Counted from the stretch's first letter, positions 42,291 to 52,812 are shown. The stretch: 64,000 nucleotides of DNA from Brevibacillus brevis (GCF_900637055.1 NZ_LR134338.1:2614001-2678000), one strand, 5' to 3'. Numbers and translations are program-made. The notes: generated by a model not told the origin, from the sequence alone.

Positions 42291-45200
42291 ATGAATGGTG
42301 TTCAAATAAAAAATATATACCGATTGACACCTATGCAAGAAGGCATGCTGTATCACTTTATTCTTCATCCTGAATCAGAGGTTCACTTCGAACAAACGGT
42401 GATTACGATGGAGGAGTCGTTGCGGCTTGATCTCCTTGATCAGAGCTTTCGCGATCTCGTCGAGAGATTCGATATCCTGCGAACAGTCTTCCACTACAAA
42501 GAAAGTAAAAAGCCTCTGCAAATCGTGTTGAAGCAAAGAGAAGCAGCTATTCAGATCGAGGACATCTCTGACCTGACAGAGGATGAACAAGAAGCATTTG
42601 TGGAGCAGTTTCTTGTAAGAGATCGGAGCAAGAGATTTGATCTGGAGAGAGATCTGTTGTTTCGGATGACCGTTATGAAGTTGAGTGAATCGAAATACAA
42701 GATGGTGTGGAGCTTCCACCATATTATTATGGATGGCTGGTGCTTGGGGATTGTCGCAAAAGACTTTTTCCATATTTATCGCTCTTATCTTCAAAATAAG
42801 AAGGCTGAGCTGGCTCCGCCATATTCCTTCAGTAGCTATGTCACCTGGCTTGGCAAGCAAAACAAACAAGAGGGACTCTCATTCTGGCGAGATAGTTTGG
42901 ATGGATTTGATCAGCAATCTCCTTTACCGGTTGAATATATTTCAACCGGTAAGGGATACCAACGAGAATCAATCGTGTTTCGCATTGATCGGGAAACGAC
43001 TGCCCGATTGGAGCAGATAGCGAGATCAAATGATGTGACACTGAGCATCGTCTTTCATTCCCTCTGGGGATTGTTGCTGCAACGATACAATTATGCCAAT
43101 GATGTTGTCTTCGGCTCGGTCGTTTCGGGACGTCCCTCTGAGCTCGTTGGCGTGGAAGAAATGGTTGGATTGTTTGTCAATACGATCCCTATGCGAATTC
43201 GCAGTGAAGGCAAACAGACTTTTTCGGAGTTACTCGGGCAGGTGCAACAGTTCTTTACAGCCACAAGCAGCTATCAATACTTGTCACTGGCGGATATTCA
43301 GTCCGAGACCACATTAAAACAAAACCTGATACAGCATCTCATGGTCTTTGAAAACTATCCATTGACGGAGGAGGCATCCGACGAAGATGGAAAAGGCGGT
43401 TTATTCGGAATTACGGATGTCCAAGGATATGAGCAAACCAGCTACGACTTCAACTTGTGCATTATTCCCGGAAAGGAATTAGAAGTTCACTTTATCTATA
43501 ATGCACTTGCCTATAGCGATGCCTACCTGCAAAAAGTGCAAGCGCATTTGAATCAGTTGATTCAAAGTGTCATCCGCAATCCCGACCAGCCGATTGCAAA
43601 AATGCAAATGGTCACGGACGAGGAGCAGGCTCTCATTCTGCAACATTGGAATGACACGGATATGCTGGTTGATCAAACCCGAACCATTGACCAGCTATTT
43701 AAGGAACAGGTCAAAAAGGGACCGCATCACATTGCCGTGGTCGATCAGGAAGGCACCTACACGTATCAGGAATTAGATGACAAATCCGATGCACTGGCCC
43801 ACGTGCTGCGTGAGAAAGGGGTAAAACCAGGCAGCATTGTTGGTGTGATAGTGGAGCGGTCTGCTGCTTACAGCCTCGCCATCTTGGCCGTTTTAAAAGC
43901 GGGTGGGGCTTTTCTCCCCATTAGCACCGACCATCCGAGTGAACGGATCAGCTATATGATCGAAGATAGCGGGACCAGCATTGTTTTGATCCATGATCCG
44001 ACTGTAGCGTATGCAGAGCGTATTCTCCCTACATCAACGTTGATCAATCTTGAGGATAGGAGCCTATACAAAGGCGTTACATCTGATGTACAGACCCTTC
44101 ATCGTTCCAGCGACCTGGCCTACGTCATTTATACATCCGGGTCAACGGGGAAGCCAAAGGGGGTAAGGCTGCACCACGTCGGAATCGCCAACCTCCAGCA
44201 GTTTTTCATCAACGATCTCGGTATTACCAAAAATGACAAGGTGTTGCAGTTTGCCAGCATCTCCTTTGATGCCTCTGTCTGGGAGTTTACGATGGGAGTA
44301 TTGACTGGGGCGAGATTGGTCATTGTTTCAAAGGATGTCGTACTCGATCCGCAGGCTTTCAGTGAGTATCTGCTACGGCATGAAGTAACAGTTGCGACGC
44401 TTCCGCCTACCTTTGTAACGTATTTGGAGCCGGAAAATTTTCCGAAATTGAAAACGTTAATCACCGCAGGTTCCGCAGCAAACTGGGAGCTCGTCCATAA
44501 ATGGAGTGCGCATTGCCGCTACATCAACGCATACGGTCCAACCGAAACAACGATTTGTGCAACGACTTGGACGTATGAAGGGCAAGAGGGGCTGCCGCAG
44601 CAAGTGCCAATCGGAAAGCCTATTGCCAACACAAAAGTATACGTGCTGGATGCGCATGGTCATTTGCAGCCCCAGGGAATTCCTGGTGAGCTGGCAATAG
44701 CTGGCATTAGCGTCGCAGATGGCTACATCAATCGTGAGGAATTGACGAACGAGAAATTTGTGGCAGATCCGTTTATTCCCGGCTCGAGGCTCTACAAGAC
44801 GGGAGATATGGTGAAATGGCTTGCGGATGGAAGTCTGGAATATTTGGGGCGAATGGACAATCAGGTCAAGATACGTGGTTTTCGTATCGAGCTTGATGAG
44901 GTTGAAAACGTAATCCTATCCCAGGCAGGAGTGAAGGAAGCGGTCGTGTTGGCCAAAAAAGAGCAGGGAGGAGATGCCAGCCTGATCGCTTATCTGGTCT
45001 GGGAGCAGCCTGATTGGAACAGAGATTTGCGTCAGGAGCTTTTGGCCACTCTTCCAGCCTATATGGTACCAACGTATATCCACGTCCTTGAGAGAATGCC
45101 TGTAACACCGAATGGAAAGATAGATCGGAAAGCATTACCTGAGCCGGCCATGATCCGGGAGGCGAGTAAGCAACTGAATCCCCCTGTTACAGAGCAGGAG

Positions 45201-47015
45201 ATAAGGCTGGCGGAAATCTGGAAAGAAGTGCTCGACCTACAGGAAATCAGTGTGGATGACCATTTTTATGATCTGGGCGGGCATTCTATCAAAGCAATCC
45301 AATTGGTAGCGCGACTTCATAAGGAAGGAATAGAAGTGAAGATTCAAACGATCTACCAATATGACACAGTCAGAGCGCTAGCAGGATATTTAGATACCGT
45401 AAACCGGATTCGCATCACAAAAGCACAAGATAAAAAAGATCTCGAAACCTTGATCTACGCTCATTTTCAAGTACGAAGCAACTATGTAGAGGTGCCCTTC
45501 GGCAACAAACACCGGGCTGTTCTGTACGTGGAGGAAAATGCACAGGACAAACACCAAGAAATACTGTCCTTATTGCGTAGGTCTTGTGATCCTGCGATTC
45601 AGCCGCACGCCATTCAATATCTGGATCTCTCGCAAAAAGCATGGGAAAAAGAGAAAAATCATTTCTCAGAGGCTATGCTTGATGAGAAGGAATCCTTGCC
45701 ATGGCAGGAGCGGCTCGTCAAAGACCTTGATCAGAAGCTCCAGCGTTATTCGGAGGCAATCGTCAATCAGCAGACTGTTATCAGACAGCCGCTGTCACCT
45801 TCACAGCGCTATCATGTACAGGAAAAAGACATTTCTGGAACAGTGATTCGCTTTGAGCGGATGATCGATCCTAAGACGCTGGAAAAGGCCTTTCTTGCCA
45901 TCCTCGAGCGTCATCATTTACTGCGATGCACGTTGGCTTTTGAGGAAGAAGAGCCATATTGGAAAGAATATCCTTGCCCTAGTGAGATTACGCTCCCTGT
46001 TGTTGATGTATCGAGCGATTCGGATGACAGAAAAGAAGAGGTGCGCCATCTCTTACTGAGCGAATATTTTTACAAGCAGCATGATTCGCTCGGTTCTCTG
46101 TCATACAAAGTGATCTTGCTGAAAGAGAGCGAGAAAGAGTACTCGTTCATATTCCCGGCATCGCATCTCATTTTTGATTTGATCAGCAGTGAAGTTCTGC
46201 AAAACGACATGAACCTGTATTACGAAGCGTTGGAAAATGGCACAGACCTCTCGGAAAATGATCGGAATACGTATTGGGATTTCGTTCAGCAAATTACCAA
46301 GGGTCCAGTTGGAATCGAAGATCAGCAGCTTATGGAGGAATTTGATCTTCAAGGATTTGAGAATAGTCTTTTGTCCATAGAAAGACAACTTCCCTCTTCA
46401 TCCATTTTGGACGGTTACACGATTGTTACCTGCGAACTAGATATGGACAACACGCAGGAGATAGAAAATGCGCGGATTCCGATTGCTCTTTTAGCCAGAT
46501 TTTGCGAAAGGAGCTATGGAGTTCAAAAAGCACCCATCTTCCTCATGAACTTTGGCAGATCCTTTATGGGGAATCATTTCTTCGATGTGCTTGGCGAGTG
46601 TATCGATCATATTCCGCTTCATATTGATCGGGCGTGGAGTCTCGATGAGTTGGAAACGTATGTGAAAGTTCGGTTGGATCTCGCAAAGGAGAGGAACATC
46701 CATTTCACCAATCTCGTGCAAAATTCTGACGTAACGGAAAACTATCCTCTTTCCCACCACTCACTCATCCAATCCTTGCAGATGACACCTATTATTTGCA
46801 ACTTTTTGGGTGAGCAAAACAAGAGTCAACCAAGTGAATACGATCACCTGTTTATCAAAGGAAAGAAGCGTATTCTCTTTGAGGCTTCTTATACATCCAT
46901 GGGTAAAATGACTATTTTTATGGCTTTGCCATATCGAGAGGATGAAAGGAGGCTTCGAGTGATCTTGGAGGAGGAAGCGAAAAAATTGATAGGAATGCCT
47001 CTAGTCATACGCTAA
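42291..47015 (+). CDS. NRPS C-A(Phe)-PCP with terminal condensation-like domain
   Basis: A 1,574-residue synthetase. The N-terminal C domain begins YRLTPMQEGMLYHF (the type following an E domain) with HHIIMDG at 143-149. The A domain (about 480-950) has core [11 protein letters not shown] and FDASVWEF (D660); its ten-residue code reads DAWTIAAICK, identical to the GrsA/TycA Phe code. PCP has GGHSI (Ser999). There is no thioesterase and no reductase. From about 1165 to the end runs a domain that starts like a C domain (PLSPSQRYHVQ, LERHHLLRCTL) but with SHLIFDL (1291-1297) in place of HHxxxDG: the second His and the Asp remain, while the first His and the Gly are lost. It probably adds Phe as the third residue and may release or modify the product. 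The gene is complete, from ATG 42291 to TAA 47015. Confidence 0.93.
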   Translation: MNGVQIKNIYRLTPMQEGMLYHFILHPESEVHFEQTVITMEESLRLDLLDQSFRDLVERFDILRTVFHYKESKKPLQIVLKQREAAIQIEDISDLTEDEQEAFVEQFLVRDRSKRFDLERDLLFRMTVMKLSESKYKMVWSFHHIIMDGWCLGIVAKDFFHIYRSYLQNKKAELAPPYSFSSYVTWLGKQNKQEGLSFWRDSLDGFDQQSPLPVEYISTGKGYQRESIVFRIDRETTARLEQIARSNDVTLSIVFHSLWGLLLQRYNYANDVVFGSVVSGRPSELVGVEEMVGLFVNTIPMRIRSEGKQTFSELLGQVQQFFTATSSYQYLSLADIQSETTLKQNLIQHLMVFENYPLTEEASDEDGKGGLFGITDVQGYEQTSYDFNLCIIPGKELEVHFIYNALAYSDAYLQKVQAHLNQLIQSVIRNPDQPIAKMQMVTDEEQALILQHWNDTDMLVDQTRTIDQLFKEQVKKGPHHIAVVDQEGTYTYQELDDKSDALAHVLREKGVKPGSIVGVIVERSAAYSLAILAVLKAGGAFLPISTDHPSERISYMIEDSGTSIVLIHDPTVAYAERILPTSTLINLEDRSLYKGVTSDVQTLHRSSDLAYVIYTSGSTGKPKGVRLHHVGIANLQQFFINDLGITKNDKVLQFASISFDASVWEFTMGVLTGARLVIVSKDVVLDPQAFSEYLLRHEVTVATLPPTFVTYLEPENFPKLKTLITAGSAANWELVHKWSAHCRYINAYGPTETTICATTWTYEGQEGLPQQVPIGKPIANTKVYVLDAHGHLQPQGIPGELAIAGISVADGYINREELTNEKFVADPFIPGSRLYKTGDMVKWLADGSLEYLGRMDNQVKIRGFRIELDEVENVILSQAGVKEAVVLAKKEQGGDASLIAYLVWEQPDWNRDLRQELLATLPAYMVPTYIHVLERMPVTPNGKIDRKALPEPAMIREASKQLNPPVTEQEIRLAEIWKEVLDLQEISVDDHFYDLGGHSIKAIQLVARLHKEGIEVKIQTIYQYDTVRALAGYLDTVNRIRITKAQDKKDLETLIYAHFQVRSNYVEVPFGNKHRAVLYVEENAQDKHQEILSLLRRSCDPAIQPHAIQYLDLSQKAWEKEKNHFSEAMLDEKESLPWQERLVKDLDQKLQRYSEAIVNQQTVIRQPLSPSQRYHVQEKDISGTVIRFERMIDPKTLEKAFLAILERHHLLRCTLAFEEEEPYWKEYPCPSEITLPVVDVSSDSDDRKEEVRHLLLSEYFYKQHDSLGSLSYKVILLKESEKEYSFIFPASHLIFDLISSEVLQNDMNLYYEALENGTDLSENDRNTYWDFVQQITKGPVGIEDQQLMEEFDLQGFENSLLSIERQLPSSSILDGYTIVTCELDMDNTQEIENARIPIALLARFCERSYGVQKAPIFLMNFGRSFMGNHFFDVLGECIDHIPLHIDRAWSLDELETYVKVRLDLAKERNIHFTNLVQNSDVTENYPLSHHSLIQSLQMTPIICNFLGEQNKSQPSEYDHLFIKGKKRILFEASYTSMGKMTIFMALPYREDERRLRVILEEEAKKLIGMPLVIR

Positions 47016-47151
47016 GAGTCGTCTAGGCATCGTATTGGAAATCGGCAGATGGATTCCGCTCTATTCCGAGTTTATTGTCCGTGGGGTGTAGCGGGATCAT
47101 CTTGCCGAAATAAATCGTCACCTAGAGGGATTACTATTCAGGGAGGTTAAG

Positions 47152-48426
47152 ATGGGCAACCAAACATACGGTTTAAATATTTTTCTCTTTTCTTTTACTC
47201 GTTTCATTACAGAATTAGGCAGTGGTGTATACAAATTTGCTCTTGCCCTGTACATTGCGGATGTGACGGGTTCTTCCGCTGCATTTGCAACTGTCTTGGG
47301 CTTTTCGTACTTGCCAGGGGTGCTGATTAATATTTTTGCAGGCGCCTATATTGATAGACACAACAAGAAAACGATCATGGTTGTCACCGAGCTGCTAAGC
47401 GGTGCGCTGGTTCTCTTGTTTTTACTGTTTTTCCTTCAGTCTCCCACGAATCTATGGCTGTTTGTCGGATACGCCTTCGTGATCAGTACCATTCAGGCTT
47501 TTACGTATCTCGCTTTGCAAGCATCCATTCCTGAGCTGGTAGATGAGGAAAGAGTAGGTAGTATGAACTCTATCTACCAAGCGATCAGCGCCATTCTTAA
47601 TGTAGCGGGTCCTTTGGTAGGGGCGGTTGCCTATGGGTTACTGGGGATGGAAATGATTTTGCTGATTGATGGCCTTTCTTTTATCGGAGCAGGGATCATG
47701 CAGATGTTCCTCCGTTTCCGCAAGTCTGAGGCAGTGCAGGAGACACCGCAAAGCTATACAGAAACCATTAAGGAAGTCTTCCAATATATTCGAGAACAGG
47801 TTGTCATTAAGTACTTGTTCCTGATTTTCCTCGTGCTCAACTTTATTTTCCCTCCCCTCATGTATGTGGGGCTGCTGCATATTGCCTATCGAGTCGAAAA
47901 AGTATCGATGGAGCAATTCTCCTTTATTCAGTCCTCCTGGTTTATCGGGATCATTATCGGAGCGGCTGTTGTCTCTATGAAAAAGGTAAGCAAATACGTT
48001 GAGAATAAAATCTTTCTTTTGATTCAATTGCAAGGGCTTCTCTTGCTGACATGGGTATTTCCGATTTTTGTTCCGGAAACGAGTAACGCCTCTTGGATCA
48101 TTACAGGCGTATTTGTCTCGATTTTATTGGTCTCCGCGATCTTCAACTCCATGGGGAACATCCCGATCTTTACCTTTGTTCAATTGAACACGCCTGAGCA
48201 TTTACGTGCCAGCATGTTTGGTGTGGTCGGCACTTTTACTGGGGTGGCCGTACCTTTTGGGATCTGGTTGTACGGTATTTTACTGGAGGCCGTTCACTGG
48301 ACGTATCTCGTGTTGGCATCGGGTGCCATCATTTTCGTGATCGCCTTGATCGCTCATCTGAACAAGCAAGTGAGTCAATACTTTAAGAAAAAAGAAGAAC
48401 CCATGGTTGCAGACAAGTCTGCTTGA
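47152..48426 (+). CDS. MFS exporter (MFS_3/EntS-like) of the lipopeptide cluster
   Basis: A 424-residue integral membrane protein with about 12 spans. The start FTRFITELGSGVYKFALALYIADVTGSSAAFATVLGFSYLP and IDRHNKKTIMV are typical of the MFS_3 group (enterobactin exporter EntS and relatives), often found beside NRPS genes. GGGAGG precedes ATG 47152. It sits 136 bases after the second synthetase in the same direction, which suggests product export. Confidence 0.92.
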   Translation: MGNQTYGLNIFLFSFTRFITELGSGVYKFALALYIADVTGSSAAFATVLGFSYLPGVLINIFAGAYIDRHNKKTIMVVTELLSGALVLLFLLFFLQSPTNLWLFVGYAFVISTIQAFTYLALQASIPELVDEERVGSMNSIYQAISAILNVAGPLVGAVAYGLLGMEMILLIDGLSFIGAGIMQMFLRFRKSEAVQETPQSYTETIKEVFQYIREQVVIKYLFLIFLVLNFIFPPLMYVGLLHIAYRVEKVSMEQFSFIQSSWFIGIIIGAAVVSMKKVSKYVENKIFLLIQLQGLLLLTWVFPIFVPETSNASWIITGVFVSILLVSAIFNSMGNIPIFTFVQLNTPEHLRASMFGVVGTFTGVAVPFGIWLYGILLEAVHWTYLVLASGAIIFVIALIAHLNKQVSQYFKKKEEPMVADKSA

Positions 48427-48507
48427 GCAAGGTCACTATTACTAGAGAGAAAATATGATGTCAGCTTCATTCAAAAAGACAATGACAAAACTACTGGAGG
48501 ACTCTAC

Positions 48508-49722
48508 GTGAAGAGTATGCACTACGTCGTTTTGACCGTTGTACTGATGTTCATCGCGGGATGTGGAGAAGAAGCGAAACAGGAAACGGAGCAAACAAAA
48601 CAAAAGATCGTGCAGGTGCACACCGTAAAACAGACGGATTCCTTGCCGATCCCACTTACTGCTTTCGTTGAATACAAACAGGAGAGCCAATTAGCCTTTG
48701 GGGCTTCTGGTACGATTGAACGAATGAACGTAACAAAAGGGGCAAAGGTGACTCAAGGCCAGGTATTAAGTTCATTAAATACGAACTATTATCAAAAAGG
48801 GCTGGAAGCGGCACAAAGCCAGGTTCAAAGTGCATCGGCGTTGCGTTCAAAAACGTTGCAAGGAGCAAGCGCGGATCTCATCAGCAAACAACGCCTGGCA
48901 GTGAACAGCCAGGAAAAGCGCTTGAAAGATGCGCAACGGAAATGGGAGACAGCCCAGGAGCTGTTTAAGGGCGGCGCTATTTCACAGAGTGAGCTGGACA
49001 GTGCGCAGTCGGAAAAAGAGCAAATCGAGATTTCGCTACAAGAGGCACGAATTACGTTGGATAAGTTGCTAAAGGGGGCGGAGGTCAACGAGATTGCCAG
49101 TGCAGATGCCGAGTTGAAACAAGCGGCCAGTGAAGTAGAGCTCGCAAAGAAGACCCTTCAAGAAACGCAACTCGTCGCGCCGTTTAGCGGTACGGTCATC
49201 GATGTGACCCAAAAGGCAGGAAGTCTTGCCCAGCCAGGCCAAAGTATCATTCACCTTGTCGACAGCTCGGAAGTGAAGCTACAGGTCGATGTCCCATTGG
49301 ATGTGATGGAAAACTACAAGCAAGGGGACACGGTGCCTGTGACAGTCGAAGGAAAGGCCAAAAGTACAGGGACCATTACATTTATTTCCCCCGTTCTTAA
49401 CCAGGAAACGGGAAAGTATCTTGTAGAGATAGCTGTTCCCAATAAAGACAACGCGTTGATAGAGGGAATGGTTGCGACTGTAGAGATGTCACGCAAAGTA
49501 AACGGAGTGCTCGTTCCCGTCCAAAGTGTTGGCATTAAGGAAACACAGCGCTTCGTCATGGTTGTCGAGAATGGTGTCATCAAGAGACGTGACGTGGAAG
49601 TGGGGCAAATTTTTGGAAATAAGGTCGAGATTCTATCGGGCCTTCAATCAGGCAATCAAATCCTAATCTCCGGCATAACGTACTACGCCGAAGGAGAAGT
49701 CGTTACGGTGAAAGGGGAGTAA
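48508..49722 (+). CDS. HlyD/RND periplasmic-adaptor-type lipoprotein
   Basis: A 404-residue membrane-fusion protein. It starts at GTG 48508 (GGAGG seven bases upstream) with a lipoprotein signal ending FIAGC (Cys19), so it is lipid-anchored outside the membrane. Lipoyl-like halves flank a long coiled coil (about 105-220, QRLAVNSQEKRLKDAQRKW, SQSELDSAQSEKEQ), followed by beta-barrel segments (LVAPFSGTVIDVTQKAGSL, GMVATVEMSRKVNGVLVPVQSV). It is three bases from the RND gene, so the two form one pump. Confidence 0.92.
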   Translation: MKSMHYVVLTVVLMFIAGCGEEAKQETEQTKQKIVQVHTVKQTDSLPIPLTAFVEYKQESQLAFGASGTIERMNVTKGAKVTQGQVLSSLNTNYYQKGLEAAQSQVQSASALRSKTLQGASADLISKQRLAVNSQEKRLKDAQRKWETAQELFKGGAISQSELDSAQSEKEQIEISLQEARITLDKLLKGAEVNEIASADAELKQAASEVELAKKTLQETQLVAPFSGTVIDVTQKAGSLAQPGQSIIHLVDSSEVKLQVDVPLDVMENYKQGDTVPVTVEGKAKSTGTITFISPVLNQETGKYLVEIAVPNKDNALIEGMVATVEMSRKVNGVLVPVQSVGIKETQRFVMVVENGVIKRRDVEVGQIFGNKVEILSGLQSGNQILISGITYYAEGEVVTVKGE

Positions 49723-49725
49723 CCG

Positions 49726-52700
49726 ATGGACAAGGTCATTCTCTTTTTGCTGAAACGAAAAGTGATCCTCTATTTGTGCACATTCCTCATCGTGCTTACC
49801 GGAATCGGTGCGCTCTTTTCCTTCCACGTGGAGCTCGTACCGAAAACGAATTTGCCTTGGATTGAAGTGAATATTTCAGGAGGAGCGCTGCCACCTGAAG
49901 AGATGGTAGAAAAGGTCACGAAAAAAATAGAGCAGGAATTGAAATCTGTGGCTGGGATTAAAAATTTCTCATCGAAAACAGGGACGGGGTTTTCTGGCAT
50001 CTCGATCCTTGCAGAGGATGGGGAAGGTGAAAAGGTCAAGCAAGAGACACAAAATATTGTGAATCGGCTGCGCAACGAGTTTCCCAAAGTAGTGGATACC
50101 GTAACCGTCACTCAAACGAATTTAGGTGATGAGGACTTGATCGACTACGCAATGGTGGGTGCCGATACACAGACCATGCTCACCTTGCTGAAGACGACCA
50201 TTAAGGATCGAATAGAATCCGTCCCGGGTGTGAAGGAAGTGGTCGTATCCGAGGACGGTTTTGAAAATAAGGTTGCGATCACATTTCGTCCTGAACGGCT
50301 TACTGCCTATCGAACGACAGCAGCGGATGTTGTTGGTCAGCTTCAGGGTGCCAATTGGAAAAAAGCGGTGGGGATATTGGAGAATCCCGGGTTCGACACC
50401 GTTGTGATGATTGACAACAGCTTAAAAAATGTAGAAGCGTTCAAAACCATTTTGATCAAGACACCCAAGGGCAAGGTTGCACTTGAACAATTGGCAACGG
50501 TGAGTGACTTGCGCGGAAGCGTGAAGGACGCTATTTCCATGACAGAAGGAAACCTCTTTGTGCAAATCAGTGTAAAGCGGGCTGCGGGGAGTGACCTGAT
50601 CACCACGCAGAAGAAAGTAGAGGAAGTTGTGAGGCAAATCAATGAGGAGGCGGGCGGTAACTACGAGCTGAGAGTCATGTTTGAATCCGTCTCTTTTATT
50701 AAAAAAGCGATCACCAATTTGAGTCGAGACGTTGTCATTGGGGGAATATTGGCAATCCTCGTTCTCTGGGTATTCCTGCGAAATTGGCGTGTGACGATGG
50801 TCATTGCAACGACGCTGCCTCTCTCCATCCTGATGACTTTCATCGCTTTGAAAGCTGCCGGATACAACATTGACATGGTGGTATTGATATCACTGAGTTT
50901 GTCAATCGGATTGATTGTTGACGCCGCGATCGTTGTTCTGGAGAGTATTTATCATTTGAGAGAAAAGGGGATGCAGCTGAAACAGGCCATCGTTCAGGGC
51001 TCAAAAGAAGTCTTAGCACCTGTTTTTGCATCCCAATTAACTTTGATTATTGTGTTTTTACCACTTGTGGTCGCGGATTTTGAACAGTGGCTGAAGCCTA
51101 TTCTTCATACCATTGCGTTTACCGTTACCTCTACCATTCTTGCGTCAACGATTGCAGCTTTTCTGTTTGTTCCGATTTTTTCCGAGCGTTTTCTTCAACA
51201 TGATAAACAGTTGCAGTCCCATGGCGAAAAAGAAGGGAAGAATCGGATTGTTTCTCTCTTTCAGCGATTACTGTTGCTAACCCTTCGTCATCGAATTCTC
51301 ACATTGCTGGTGGCTCTTGCGGTGTTTGTAGGAGCGTTGAGTCTCTTCCCATTGATTAAAATAGGAAATGGCTTGAATGCCAATGAGAATCAAATTTTTG
51401 CCACGCTCACGATGCCCGATGGCACTAGCTTGGAACAGGCGAACACAGCGGCAGTTGAAGCGGAAAAAGCGTTGAGAGAGTTGTCAGACGTGGATCAAGT
51501 CTTTTTTACGGCAAAGAAAGAGACAGTCGAATTAAATATTACATTAGTGACCAAGTCGCAACGAACGCAAGAGAAAGAAGAATTTATGCAAGAAGTAAAC
51601 GGCCGATTGAATGCCGTTGACGGAGTGGAACGGACGAGTTTGACATTTGGCTTCTCAGGTGAATCGGCACCTATTGAGTTGCAGGTCGCGGGCGAAGATT
51701 TGGAGGTTTCCCGGTCGATTTCCACCAAAGTAGAAGACATGCTGGGGAGCATCCCCGGTGTCGTCAATATTCGGAATGACTTTGAAAGAGGGAAGGAAAA
51801 AGTAACGCTGACACCGAATCAGGAGGCAATGTCTCAATTACAGGTTGACTCGGATTCATTGGACAGCCAAATCAGCATGCTGCTTGGGGAGCAGCCCCTA
51901 TCCACAATCAGTCAAAATGGCATCGAAACCTCGATTGTTGCCAGATATCCAGAGACATGGGTGACACATCCTGACCAACTCCAACAGACTATGATTCGAA
52001 CCGAAACAGGCTCACAGGTGCCGTTACACGAGCTGGTTGATTTCCATTTCAGCAAATCTCCGATTACGATCAAACATGAAAAAGGAGAACAAATCATCAC
52101 GGTATCAGCAGAACTGTTGGGCACGGATATTGGAACGGCAGGCAGGCAAATAAATGAGAAACTGGGTACAGTGGAATTACCCGCTGGTTACAAGATCGAG
52201 ATCGCTGGCGATTTGAAGGAACAGAATAACACCTTTACGCAAGGAATTATCGTCCTGGTAGCGGTCGTCTCCCTCATCTATGTGATTATGGTGGCACAGT
52301 TTGGGAGGTTATCCCAGCCGTTTATTATCATGCTGTCGTTGCCGATGGCCTTGGTGGGAGTCATTCTCGGATTCGTGGTCACGCAGCGAACCTTTGGTGA
52401 GATGGCAATGATTGGGCTCATCATGCTGGTAGGAATTGTTGTTTCCAATGCGATTCTGTTAATTGACAGAATCAATCTGCTGCGTTCACGGGGGATGGGG
52501 TTGGAAGAAGCGATTGTACAGGGCACACGAGATCGTGTTCGTCCGGTAATCATGACCAAGCTGACAGCGATACTCGGTATGCTGCCGATGGGACTTGCTG
52601 TTGCGGAGGGAGCGGAACTAGAAGCGCCGCTTGCTACCGGGGTAATTGCGGGTTTGATTTTCCACACGCTCGTAACGCTTGTTTTGGTTCCCGTTCTTTA

Positions 52701-52770
52701 TTCGATCTTGGAGGGGATTCGTGAAAAGAGGTTAGCGCGAAAAAAAGCGTCTCACATAGCTGATTTGTAA
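49726..52770 (+). CDS. RND family efflux pump (AcrB/SwrC-like)
   Basis: A 1,014-residue pump in the usual two-fold layout: span 1 near the N-terminus, a first outside domain, spans 2-7 (from about 330, VVIGGILAILVLWVFLRNWRVTMVIATTLPLSI), a second outside domain, and spans 8-12 to about 1000. LSLSIGLIVDAAIVVLESIYHLREKG is the conserved TM4 region with its Asp. Gram-positive RND pumps of this type include SwrC, which exports surfactin; association with a lipopeptide cluster suggests self-resistance or export. GGGGAG precedes ATG 49726. Confidence 0.93.
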   Translation: MDKVILFLLKRKVILYLCTFLIVLTGIGALFSFHVELVPKTNLPWIEVNISGGALPPEEMVEKVTKKIEQELKSVAGIKNFSSKTGTGFSGISILAEDGEGEKVKQETQNIVNRLRNEFPKVVDTVTVTQTNLGDEDLIDYAMVGADTQTMLTLLKTTIKDRIESVPGVKEVVVSEDGFENKVAITFRPERLTAYRTTAADVVGQLQGANWKKAVGILENPGFDTVVMIDNSLKNVEAFKTILIKTPKGKVALEQLATVSDLRGSVKDAISMTEGNLFVQISVKRAAGSDLITTQKKVEEVVRQINEEAGGNYELRVMFESVSFIKKAITNLSRDVVIGGILAILVLWVFLRNWRVTMVIATTLPLSILMTFIALKAAGYNIDMVVLISLSLSIGLIVDAAIVVLESIYHLREKGMQLKQAIVQGSKEVLAPVFASQLTLIIVFLPLVVADFEQWLKPILHTIAFTVTSTILASTIAAFLFVPIFSERFLQHDKQLQSHGEKEGKNRIVSLFQRLLLLTLRHRILTLLVALAVFVGALSLFPLIKIGNGLNANENQIFATLTMPDGTSLEQANTAAVEAEKALRELSDVDQVFFTAKKETVELNITLVTKSQRTQEKEEFMQEVNGRLNAVDGVERTSLTFGFSGESAPIELQVAGEDLEVSRSISTKVEDMLGSIPGVVNIRNDFERGKEKVTLTPNQEAMSQLQVDSDSLDSQISMLLGEQPLSTISQNGIETSIVARYPETWVTHPDQLQQTMIRTETGSQVPLHELVDFHFSKSPITIKHEKGEQIITVSAELLGTDIGTAGRQINEKLGTVELPAGYKIEIAGDLKEQNNTFTQGIIVLVAVVSLIYVIMVAQFGRLSQPFIIMLSLPMALVGVILGFVVTQRTFGEMAMIGLIMLVGIVVSNAILLIDRINLLRSRGMGLEEAIVQGTRDRVRPVIMTKLTAILGMLPMGLAVAEGAELEAPLATGVIAGLIFHTLVTLVLVPVLYSILEGIREKRLARKKASHIADL

Positions 52771-52780
52771 AAGGGAAACG

Positions 52781-52812
52781 GGGCACGGCGCTGTCGAACC
52801 AGCGTTGTGCCC
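52781..52812 (+). terminator. strong hairpin after the RND gene, weak T tail
   Basis: GGGCACGGCGCTG (52781-52793) pairs with CAGCGTTGTGCCC (52800-52812) over 13 base pairs with wobbles. Only TCT follows, so termination may be partial. It marks the end of the synthetase-pump set. Confidence 0.6.

Noticed and set aside
45780-47015. Terminal thioesterase in the second synthetase
   Set aside because: No GxSxG motif and no alpha/beta-hydrolase text; the stretch reads as a condensation-like domain.
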